Assembly: GCA_021413885.1 (NCBI GenBank) | Contig: JAIOPM010000038.1 | Coordinates: forward strand, 1 to 64,000 | Source: Planctomycetota bacterium | GTDB taxonomy: Bacteria; Planctomycetota; UBA1135; GCA-002686595 | DNA: 64,000 nt | Reading direction: 5' to 3' | Shown here: positions 53,968 through 64,000 of the stretch, piece by piece | How positions within the stretch are numbered: the first letter of the stretch is position 1 | Layout: each line of letters opens with the position of its first letter | Position numbers and translations under genes: made by a program | The notes under the pieces: model-generated | Told to the model about the DNA's origin: nothing | The model's input: only the letters and a program-made list of their open reading frames with translations | Database searches by the model: none

Positions 53968-55256
53968 GTTCGTGCGTCGTCCTTCTTCGCGAGGCGCACG
54001 AGCAGCGCGGCGTCGAGCCACAGGACCAGGGGATCGATCGGGAAACGATAACGTTCGGAGACGTGGGTGAAGAAGTACGGCAGTCCGTAGAGCAGCAAGG
54101 CGACGCCGAAGAAGAGCCGCTCCGCGCGCGTCAGACGGGCGAGGAAGAGCGCGAGCAACGCTCCCGCGCCCGCGAGCCCGAACGCCGCGAACTTGACCCA
54201 CGCTTTCCAATCCGCGCGCGCCTCGAGGTCGCCTTCGCGCCGCGCGTCGAACGTCGGCGGGTCGCCGACCCAGAAGAACTGGAGGCGGCGAAGGCTGAGC
54301 TCGGCGAACTTGGCCCTATGCGCGGCGATCCACGTCGTCGCGCGCGCCATGCAGTCGTCGCCATACGCTTTCTCGCCGAGCTTGCGGTAGAGGTCGAGCT
54401 CCTCCGCGACGTGCGAAGGATGGTAACGGAACGGAACCGGCCGTCCGGTCGACGTGTCGTTGTTGCCGAGGCGCATCTCGACGCCCATGTTCGCGCGCAA
54501 GTTCGGCGTGCCCAGCACGCGCGCGTTGCGGATCATCCACGGCAGGCAGACGAGCAACGCAGTGAAGCCGAACAACGCGAGGCCCCGCAACGCGCTCGCT
54601 CGGTCGCGCCACGTCGCGAGGACGTAGACGCCGAACGCGGCCGCGAGGCTCGCCGGCGCCGGGTTCGTGAAGACGAGCGCGCCGAACGCGAGGCCTGCGA
54701 GACCGAGCACGCCGACGCGTTCGCGTCGAGCCGCGCGCAGGAAGATCCAGACGACCAGAGCGACGCCGAACGCGATCGCCGTCGTGTCCCACACGGTGTC
54801 GACCGCGTGCCAGAGCGACGGCGGGTAGATCGCGAAGAGCCACCCCGCGACCCAACCGACGCGCGGCCGCGCGAACGCGAAACCGATCGCGACGAGCAAC
54901 AGGCACGTCGCCGCCGAGAGCACCGATTGCGAAACGAAGAGCGCCGTCGCCGTCGCGCGCGAGACGCCGCCGAAGAGCTCCAGGTGCAACGCGACGAACG
55001 CCGGGTACGGCGGCGTCAGCCAGGTGCTCGGCCCCGTGCCCTTGTTCCACGGATCGCCGTAGAAGTCGCCGTGCACCAACGACTGCGCGAGGCACGCGGT
55101 CTCGTGGCCCCAGTTCCACGGATCGCCGCTCTCCGCGGCGCGCGGCGCGTCGAGCACGAAGAGCAACGCGAGCCGCAGTCCGAGCGCGACGAGGAAGAGG
55201 AGTCCGAGCGCTCGGACGCTCGGCCGCGCGTTCGAAGCCTCAGGTTGCGCGCTCAT
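53964..55256 (-). CDS. ArnT/PMT-like (GT39-type) polytopic glycosyltransferase
   Basis: 430 residues with 8-10 membrane helices. The N-terminal loop after helix 1 has the acidic ESGDPWNW motif, where GT-C enzymes carry their catalytic Asp. The first periplasmic loop includes TPPYPAFVALHLELFGG, typical of the dolichyl-/undecaprenyl-phosphate sugar-dependent PMT_2 group. The C-terminal PYFFTHVSERYRFPIDPLVLWL motif is also family-typical. It overlaps tldD and rnr by 4 bp each, so it is the fourth gene of the leuS operon. Confidence 0.8.
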   Translation of the reverse strand: MSAQPEASNARPSVRALGLLFLVALGLRLALLFVLDAPRAAESGDPWNWGHETACLAQSLVHGDFYGDPWNKGTGPSTWLTPPYPAFVALHLELFGGVSRATATALFVSQSVLSAATCLLLVAIGFAFARPRVGWVAGWLFAIYPPSLWHAVDTVWDTTAIAFGVALVVWIFLRAARRERVGVLGLAGLAFGALVFTNPAPASLAAAFGVYVLATWRDRASALRGLALFGFTALLVCLPWMIRNARVLGTPNLRANMGVEMRLGNNDTSTGRPVPFRYHPSHVAEELDLYRKLGEKAYGDDCMARATTWIAAHRAKFAELSLRRLQFFWVGDPPTFDARREGDLEARADWKAWVKFAAFGLAGAGALLALFLARLTRAERLFFGVALLLYGLPYFFTHVSERYRFPIDPLVLWLDAALLVRLAKKDDART

Positions 55257-56701
55257 CCCGCGAGGAACCGCACGCGACGGAAACGCGCGGGCGCGGCGCC
55301 GTGGCTCATCTCGGCCTCTTGCATCGGATTGCCCTTGCCGCAGTTGGTGATGCCCCACCAGCGGAAGTGCAGAGGACCGCAGACCGCGTCGCACGAGCGC
55401 CAGAACTCGAGCGTGTCGCCGGTGAACGTCGGCGCGCGCACCAGACGACCGCGCTTGCCGCCGCGGATCTCGACGCCGAGCTCCGCGGTGAATTGGAAGT
55501 TGCGGCGCTGTTCGTCGATCGACCACATCTTGACGCCGTCGCACAGGATGCCGTCGCCGGTGTCGGCGACCAAGGCTTCGAGGTCCCAACTTCCGGGCTC
55601 GAGGCAGACGTTGGTGATCCGCACGATCGGCGGGTGGTACCAGCTCTGCGCGCGCGCGTTGCCGCGGCTCGAGCTCGCGCCCAGAGCGCTCGCCCACTCG
55701 CGGCTCGATTGGAAATCGACGAGGCGACCGGCGTGGATCAGGGGCCAACGTTGCGAGCGCACGCCTTCGTCGTCGATGCCGCGCGTGTCGAGGCCGCCGA
55801 CGGCGGTCGAATCGGCGACCAGCTCGACCCACGGCGAGCCGAAGAGCAACGTACCGCGCCGATCGGGCGTCGCGAAGCTGTGGCCGGCGAGATCGGTCTC
55901 GCAACCGAGCGCGCGGTCGAGTTCGGTCGCGTGGCCGACGCTCTCGTGGATCACCAACATCAACAGGTTGCTCGCGAGCACGAGATCGTGGCGCCCGGGT
56001 TCGCACGTCGGCGCCGAGCAGAGCTCGATCGCCTCGTCGCGCACGCGCGGCGCGTGGGCGAGGAGCTCGAACTCCGCGACGCGCTCGAAACCGCCGGGCT
56101 GGTAGTCGCCGCCGAGCGACGCGGGCCAACTGCGCGTCACCACTTCGCCCGAGGCGGTCGCGGTCGCCGCGATGCCGGCGCCGGTGCGCAGCAACTCTTG
56201 GTGAAAGGCCGCGCCTTCGCTCGACGCGAACCACGAGATGCGCGAGCGCGCGCCGAACGTCGCTTCGCGGATCGAGACTTCGCTGCGTCCGCCGAGAGCG
56301 GCGACCGCCGCGCGCAAGGGTCCGAGCTTCTCCGCGTCGCGCAACGCGAACGGATCGATCGCGAACGGCGTCTTGAACTCGCCGACGGCGGGAGGTTCGG
56401 GGCTCAGCTCCACTTTCGACGTCCGCGCCGGCGCGAGTTTGCGGCCCAATGCCACCGCGCGTTCCGCGAGAGCGCGCGCGGTGCTCGCATCGCCCCGCGC
56501 CAGCGGCGCCGCCGCGAAGCCGAATGCGCCGTCGACCAACGCGCGCACGGCGAGACCGAACTCCTCGCGCGACGACGCTTCGCTCAAGCGCTCGTTGCGC
56601 ACCACGAGCGTCTCGCTCGCGATCCGTTCGACGCGCGCGTCGACGTACGTCGCGCCGAGAGCGAGGCCGCGTTCGATCGCCTCCTTCGCCAGTCGTTCCA
56701 C
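55253..56701 (-). CDS. tldD: TldD-type metalloprotease subunit
   Basis: 482 residues from GTG 56701. The zinc motif H252-E253-SVG-H257 (HESVGHATELD) and the C-terminal Cys in ITNCGKGNPMQEAEMSHG (third ligand region) define TldD. TldD and TldE form a heterodimeric protease that degrades unfolded or modified peptides and matures some ribosomal peptides. The N-terminal pattern ALGATYVDARVER is conserved. The partner TldE gene ends 19 bp upstream. Confidence 0.95.
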   Translation of the reverse strand: MERLAKEAIERGLALGATYVDARVERIASETLVVRNERLSEASSREEFGLAVRALVDGAFGFAAAPLARGDASTARALAERAVALGRKLAPARTSKVELSPEPPAVGEFKTPFAIDPFALRDAEKLGPLRAAVAALGGRSEVSIREATFGARSRISWFASSEGAAFHQELLRTGAGIAATATASGEVVTRSWPASLGGDYQPGGFERVAEFELLAHAPRVRDEAIELCSAPTCEPGRHDLVLASNLLMLVIHESVGHATELDRALGCETDLAGHSFATPDRRGTLLFGSPWVELVADSTAVGGLDTRGIDDEGVRSQRWPLIHAGRLVDFQSSREWASALGASSSRGNARAQSWYHPPIVRITNVCLEPGSWDLEALVADTGDGILCDGVKMWSIDEQRRNFQFTAELGVEIRGGKRGRLVRAPTFTGDTLEFWRSCDAVCGPLHFRWWGITNCGKGNPMQEAEMSHGAAPARFRRVRFLAG

Positions 56702-56720
56702 GCTCCTAGAGCCTACTCGA

Positions 56721-58079
56721 TCACGCGCCGCGAGTGCTCGACGTGAAACGCAGCGAACCGAGATGGAGCGCCGGCGTCGCGACCTCGCCGTCGAACAATG
56801 CGCCGCAGCGGACGAGCTCGGAACCGACGCCGCGCAAGTCCTTCAGCACGCGCACGAGGCTGTCGGTGAAGCGCAAGCCGCTGACCGGCGCCGCGAGGCG
56901 GCCTTGCTCGATCCGCCACGCGCCGTGACGGATCACGCCGGTCAACACGAGCTCGCGCGGCTCGATCGAGTTGACGTAGTGGAGTTGCGTGATGAACAAG
57001 CCGCGCTCGACGCGCGCGATCAGCTCCTCGAGCGACGACACGCCCGCGCCGACGACCAAGTTCTGCGGCAGCGGGCCTGAGTTCGACGGTTGCGGCAGCG
57101 CGTGGCCGGTCGAACGGCCGTCGGTGAGATGCGCGTGCGCTCGATCACTGACGACGCCGAGAGCGCGGCCGCGTTCGAAGAGGATGCGTCGTTCGCGCGC
57201 CGTGCCTTCGCCGTCGAAGAGCCAACCGGGATTCTTCGGATGCCGCGCGTCGTCGACGAGATCGAACGCGTCGGCGGCGAGCGGTTCACCGACTCTGCCG
57301 GCGAGGAACGACGTTCGCTCTTCGAGCGCGCGCGCAGACAGCCCTTCGTACGCGAGGAAGAGCAGCAACGCGCTCGCCGCGTGGGGCCCGAGCACGACTT
57401 CATACTCGCCGGGCTCGATCGGAGACGGATCGCGCGAACGCGCGGCGTCCTCGAGCGCGCGCTCGATCGCACCGGCGACGTCGAGGTTCGCAACGTCGGC
57501 GTCGATCGTGTCGGCGAAGCCCGAGCTCGTCGGACCGCTGGCGACGATCGAGAAGCTCGCGCGGCTGTTTGCGCCGAACACTTCGCGGCCGCGCGAGTTG
57601 ACCAGCGCCCGCGTCGCCGACCACGTCTCGAAGAGGCCGGCGGGTGCGAAGCCGGCTTCGCGCGAGCGCGCGAGAGCGCGCGCGACCGCATCGGCCTTCG
57701 CTTCGAAGGGATGCGCGAGGGACGCGGGAGCCGCGCAGCTCTCCTCCACCTCGACGGGACCGCCGAGAGGAATCAGTTGGAGCGGCGCGACCGCGGCTTC
57801 GGCGAGTTCGAGCGCGTGGCCGAGCGTGCGTTCGAGCGCCGAACGCTCCAACGTCGCCGCTTCGGCGCGCGCTTCGCCGACGCCGCCGTTCTTCTCGACG
57901 CGTACGCGGATCGCGACGTCGACGCGCTCGCGGTCGGCGCTCTGCGTCGGGCCGACGCCCGCATAGCGGACGAAACGGTCGACGGTCGACTCGACGGTGA
58001 CTTCGGTCTCGGCGGCCGGGCTCTTGGCGACGAGCTCGCGCGCCAGAGCGAACGATTCGTCGCGCGAGAACAACGGCAT
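56721..58079 (-). CDS. tldE: TldE/PmbA-type metalloprotease subunit
   Basis: 452 residues. It is TldE-like in lacking the HExxxH zinc motif and in ending with the FTDSLVRVLKDLRGVGSE segment. A C-terminal NSGPLPQNLVVGAG stretch and GVIRHGAWRIEQGRLAAPVSGLRF match the PmbA/TldE family. The ATG directly follows the leuS stop with no gap and the gene precedes tldD. No RiPP precursor or lasso-type gene is visible nearby, so the default role is general proteolysis. Confidence 0.92.
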   Translation of the reverse strand: MPLFSRDESFALARELVAKSPAAETEVTVESTVDRFVRYAGVGPTQSADRERVDVAIRVRVEKNGGVGEARAEAATLERSALERTLGHALELAEAAVAPLQLIPLGGPVEVEESCAAPASLAHPFEAKADAVARALARSREAGFAPAGLFETWSATRALVNSRGREVFGANSRASFSIVASGPTSSGFADTIDADVANLDVAGAIERALEDAARSRDPSPIEPGEYEVVLGPHAASALLLFLAYEGLSARALEERTSFLAGRVGEPLAADAFDLVDDARHPKNPGWLFDGEGTARERRILFERGRALGVVSDRAHAHLTDGRSTGHALPQPSNSGPLPQNLVVGAGVSSLEELIARVERGLFITQLHYVNSIEPRELVLTGVIRHGAWRIEQGRLAAPVSGLRFTDSLVRVLKDLRGVGSELVRCGALFDGEVATPALHLGSLRFTSSTRGA

Positions 58080-60671
58080 TCAGCGCACGACGAAGTTGAC
58101 GAGCTTCTGCGGCACGACGATCGTCTTCACCAGCGTCTTGCCCTCGAGCCACGTCGGCACCGCGGCCTTCGCGGCGGCGACGATCTCGGGCTCGGCCGCG
58201 CCTTTCGCGACGACGACCTTGCCGCGCAACTTGCCGAGCACCTGCACCGGGATCTCGATTGTGTCGTCCTCGAGGAAGCGCGGATCGACCTTCGGCCACG
58301 ACTCGCGAACCAGGGACTGCTCGTGGCCGAAGCGTTGCCAGAGTTCCTCCGCGACGTGCGGCGCGAACGGCGAGAGCGCGAGCACGAAACGCTCCCCTTG
58401 AGCGCGCGTCAGCGCTTGGGGCCGCTTCGACGCTTCGTTGACGAACGTCATCAACGCCGCGATCGCGGTGTTGAAGTTGAAGTGCTCGAACGAAGAGTCG
58501 ACCTTCGCCAACGCGCGGTGGAAGTGCTTCTCGAGCTCGAGCGACTCGCCCGTGAGTTCCGGTCTCGCCTGATCGATGCTCAGGTGCGGCCGCACGTGAT
58601 CGTCGCGGTCGGGATCGACCAACATGCGCCACACGCGCTCGACGAAACGCCGCGAGCCGGCGATGTCGCGCGTGTTCCACGGCTTCGAGTCGGCGAGCGG
58701 GCCCATGAAGAGCTCGTAGAGGCGCAGGGTGTCCGCGCCGTACTCCTTCACGATGTCGTCGGGGTTGACGACGTTGCCGAGCGACTTCGCCATCTTGGTG
58801 ACGATCTGCGTCACCGGCTCGTTCGTGCCGCGCTTGAAGAAGCGACCGTCGCGTTCCTCGAGCTCGGTGTTCGCGACGAGACGACCGGTCCCGTCCTCGT
58901 ACGCGAAGGCGGTGAGCAAACCTTGGTTGAAGAGCTTCTGGAACGGCTCCTTCGTGTGCACCAAGCCGACGTCGAACAGCACCTTGTGCCAGAACCGCGA
59001 GTACAGGAGGTGCATCACCGCGTGCGCCGCGCCGCCGACGTAGAGGTCGACCGGCCCCCAATAGGATTCGGCGTCGCGAGCCCACGGCTCGCGCGCATTC
59101 GCCGGATCCATGAAGCGCAGCCAGTACCAACACGAGCCCGCCCAGCCCGGCATCGTGTCGGTGTTGCGGCGCGCGCTCGCGCCGGATTTCGGGTCGCGCG
59201 TTTCGACCCATTGCTTCGCACGAGCGAGCGGCGCGGAGCCGTCGCTCGACGGTTTGAAATCGTCGAGGCGCGGGAGCTCGATCGGCAGCGCATCGTCAGC
59301 GACCGCGATCGTCGTTCCGTCGGCGAGGTGGAGCAACGGGAAGGGCTCGCCCCAATAACGTTGGCGCGAGAAGAGCCAGTCGCGCAGCTTGTACGTGACG
59401 CGCGGTTTGCCGACGCCGCGCGCAGCGAGCAGCTCGATCGCCTTCTTCTTCGCCGCCGGCGTCGCGAGCCCGTCGAGCGGGCCGGAGTTGACCGCGACGC
59501 CGTCGTCGCAGAAGCACGCTCCGTCGGCGAAACCCTTCACGCCGTGCGGCGCGCGCACGACTTCGACGATCGGAAGCTCGAACTTCGTCGCGAACTCGTG
59601 GTCGCGTTCGTCGTGACCGGGCACCGACATGATCGCGCCGGTGCCGTAGCCCGCCATCACGTAGTCGGCGGTCCAGATCGGGATGCGGCCGCGAGCATCA
59701 CCGCGCTCGAACGCGGGGTTGTGCGCGTAGAGGCCGGTGAAGACGCCGGACTTGTCCTTCGCGAGGTCGGTGCGCTCGAGTTCGGACTTCGCCGCGGCCT
59801 GCGCGACGTACGCGTCGACCGCGGCGCGATGCGACGCGGGGACTTTCTTCAGGAGCGCGTGCTCCGGCGCGACGACCATGAACGTCGCGCCCCACAACGT
59901 GTCGGGTCGCGTGGTGAAGACGACGAGCTTCCCTGCTCCACCCTCGACCTCGAACTCGATCTCCGCACCTTCCGACTTGCCGATCCACTCGCGTTGTTGC
60001 GCCTTGATCGACTCGGGCCAATCGAGGCCGTCGAGATCCTCGAGCAGTCGCTCCGCGTACTTCGTGATCGCGAGCATCCACTGCTTCAACGGACGCCGCA
60101 CGCACGGAAAGTTGCCGCGCTCGCTGCGCCCGTTGATCACCTCTTCGTTGGCGAGGACGGTCTTCAGCTCCTCGCACCACCACACCGGAACTTCGGCTTG
60201 GTAGGCGAGCCCGCGTTCGAACAGGCGCTTGAAGATCCACTGCGTCCACTTGTAGTAGCGCGGGTCCGACGTATCGATCTCGCGCGACCAGTCGTACGAG
60301 AGGCCGATCAGCTTGAGCTGGCGACGGTAGTTCGCCGTGTTCGTCTTGTTGGTCTCGCTCGGATGCTTGCCGGTCGCGATCGCGTACTGCTCGGCCGGAA
60401 GCCCGAACGCATCCCAACCCATCGGGTGGAGGACGTTGCAGCCCTCCATGCGCTTCTTGCGCGCGACGACGTCGGTGCCGATGTAGCCGACCGCGTGGCC
60501 GACGTGCAGACCGCTGCCCGACGGGTACGGGAACATGTCGAGCACGTAGTACTTGCGCGCCTTCGGATCGAAGTCGAGGTCGCCGGGATTGCGGGCGCGG
60601 AAGAGCTGCTGCTTCTCCCAGTGCTGCTGCCACCGTCTCTCGATCGCTGCGTGGTCGTAGGCGTTGCTCAA
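58080..60671 (-). CDS. leuS: Leucine-tRNA ligase
   Basis: About 863 residues from TTG 60671 (SNAYDHAAIERRWQQHWE), which has GAGGAG 6 nt upstream. An ATG 13 codons earlier (60710) is the alternative. The class I core has HVGH (PYPSGSGLHVGHAVGY), an intact CP1 editing domain with VFTTRPDTLWGATFMVVAPEH, and the catalytic KMAKSLGNV (KMSKS equivalent). The anticodon and C-terminal domains follow. It is the first gene of a tight operon with tldE, tldD, a glycosyltransferase gene and rnr. Confidence 0.95.
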   Translation of the reverse strand: MSNAYDHAAIERRWQQHWEKQQLFRARNPGDLDFDPKARKYYVLDMFPYPSGSGLHVGHAVGYIGTDVVARKKRMEGCNVLHPMGWDAFGLPAEQYAIATGKHPSETNKTNTANYRRQLKLIGLSYDWSREIDTSDPRYYKWTQWIFKRLFERGLAYQAEVPVWWCEELKTVLANEEVINGRSERGNFPCVRRPLKQWMLAITKYAERLLEDLDGLDWPESIKAQQREWIGKSEGAEIEFEVEGGAGKLVVFTTRPDTLWGATFMVVAPEHALLKKVPASHRAAVDAYVAQAAAKSELERTDLAKDKSGVFTGLYAHNPAFERGDARGRIPIWTADYVMAGYGTGAIMSVPGHDERDHEFATKFELPIVEVVRAPHGVKGFADGACFCDDGVAVNSGPLDGLATPAAKKKAIELLAARGVGKPRVTYKLRDWLFSRQRYWGEPFPLLHLADGTTIAVADDALPIELPRLDDFKPSSDGSAPLARAKQWVETRDPKSGASARRNTDTMPGWAGSCWYWLRFMDPANAREPWARDAESYWGPVDLYVGGAAHAVMHLLYSRFWHKVLFDVGLVHTKEPFQKLFNQGLLTAFAYEDGTGRLVANTELEERDGRFFKRGTNEPVTQIVTKMAKSLGNVVNPDDIVKEYGADTLRLYELFMGPLADSKPWNTRDIAGSRRFVERVWRMLVDPDRDDHVRPHLSIDQARPELTGESLELEKHFHRALAKVDSSFEHFNFNTAIAALMTFVNEASKRPQALTRAQGERFVLALSPFAPHVAEELWQRFGHEQSLVRESWPKVDPRFLEDDTIEIPVQVLGKLRGKVVVAKGAAEPEIVAAAKAAVPTWLEGKTLVKTIVVPQKLVNFVVR

Positions 60672-60845
60672 GGTCGACTCCTCGCGCCGAAGGACCGGTC
60701 CATCGGACACGCGGGCCGCAAGGTTAGGGCTCGCGGCGAGCGAAGGCCATCCGAAGCCTGGCCTCGGGTGTTGACGAGGCGCGCGCGACCTTGCATCCTC
60801 TGCGCCCCAACTTGCCGCGAAAACGCAGGCGAGGGACGGAACGTC

Positions 60846-60921
60846 GGGGGATTAGCTCAGCTGGTAGAGCGCTACAATGGCATTGTAGAGGTCAGGGGTT
60901 CGACTCCCCTATCCTCCACCA
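60846..60921 (+). tRNA. tRNA-Ala(GGC)
   Basis: 76-nt cloverleaf. The acceptor GGGGGAT pairs with ATCCTCC and includes the G3:U70 wobble that specifies alanine; CCA is encoded at 60919-60921. The anticodon stem CTACA/TGTAG holds the loop ATGGCAT, giving anticodon GGC for GCC. Confidence 0.96.
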
Positions 60922-60963
60922 GAACAAGGAGAAGTCGCGAGCGAGCGACGTCGGCTGGAAGGA

Positions 60964-60998
60964 CGAGGGCGAGCGATGACGCGCCCTCGCGGCGTTTT
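60964..60998 (+). terminator. Probable terminator of tRNA-Ala
   Basis: 8-bp stem CGAGGGCG/CGCCCTCG (60964-60971 with 60982-60989), 10-nt loop, then TTTT at 60995-60998. It lies between the tRNA and the convergent hsdR gene. Confidence 0.55.
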
Positions 60999-61009
60999 CG
61001 GACTCGGCC

Positions 61010-64000
<2,991 letters not shown>

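Overview
The window is 64 kb of GC-rich chromosomal DNA (my estimate is 65-70% G+C), dense in genes and with heavy use of G/C-ending codons. It comes from a Gram-negative-type (diderm) bacterium: it encodes lipoproteins with lipoboxes, outer-membrane beta-barrels and multiheme cytochromes with export signals. TPR-rich proteins, a spermidine-synthase-like membrane/TPR fusion, a DUF3568 lipoprotein and a PurL carrying two PurS-like modules would fit Planctomycetota or another deep-branching environmental lineage. No marker here settles the taxonomy. GTG and TTG starts are common, and one gene appears to start at CTG.

Positions 1-16,941 are all on the minus strand. Read in transcription order they are atpZ, an AtpI/AtpR-like gene, atpB-E-F-H-A-G-D-C, aspS, infC, rpmI, rplT, a strong terminator, pheS, pheT, a B12/radical SAM protein and the 5' part of an acetyl-CoA synthetase gene. 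A divergent non-coding region leads to ndk-rqcH and a TPR lipoprotein on the plus strand (17.3-20.4 kb), closed by a bidirectional hairpin. An ECF sigma / anti-sigma / PDZ-protein operon and accA follow on the minus strand (20.4-24.2 kb). Next come purL-purQ plus a DUF3568 lipoprotein (plus strand), then purD, a glycosyltransferase and a Fur-family regulator (minus strand). Two tRNAs (Pro-TGG, Arg-TCT) lie at 31.3-31.5 kb.

The most striking region is 32.2-40.9 kb. A hexaheme NapC/NirT-type inner-membrane cytochrome is divergent from an operon encoding an outer-membrane beta-barrel, a 13-heme lipoprotein cytochrome, an OmcA/MtrC-type decaheme surface lipoprotein, a membrane-anchored helical protein and a tetraheme c554-like cytochrome with a Cys-rich tail. 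Together they carry 33 CxxCH motifs. This is what a complete quinol-to-outside electron conduit (a porin-cytochrome complex) would need, in a gene order resembling Geobacter ombB-omaB-omcB. The proteins look divergent.

From 40.9 to 52.2 kb lie a methyltransferase, a GT2-TPR protein, an MBOAT/SGNH acyltransferase pair, an outer-membrane barrel with a lipoprotein partner, a GH113-like glycosidase, tRNA-Arg(TCG) and the spermidine-synthase-like fusion. From 60.7 down to 52.2 kb a tightly packed minus-strand operon runs leuS-tldE-tldD-GT39-rnr. The window ends with tRNA-Ala(GGC) and a type I restriction subunit (hsdR) that runs off the right edge. I saw no CRISPR array, insertion sequence or replication origin.
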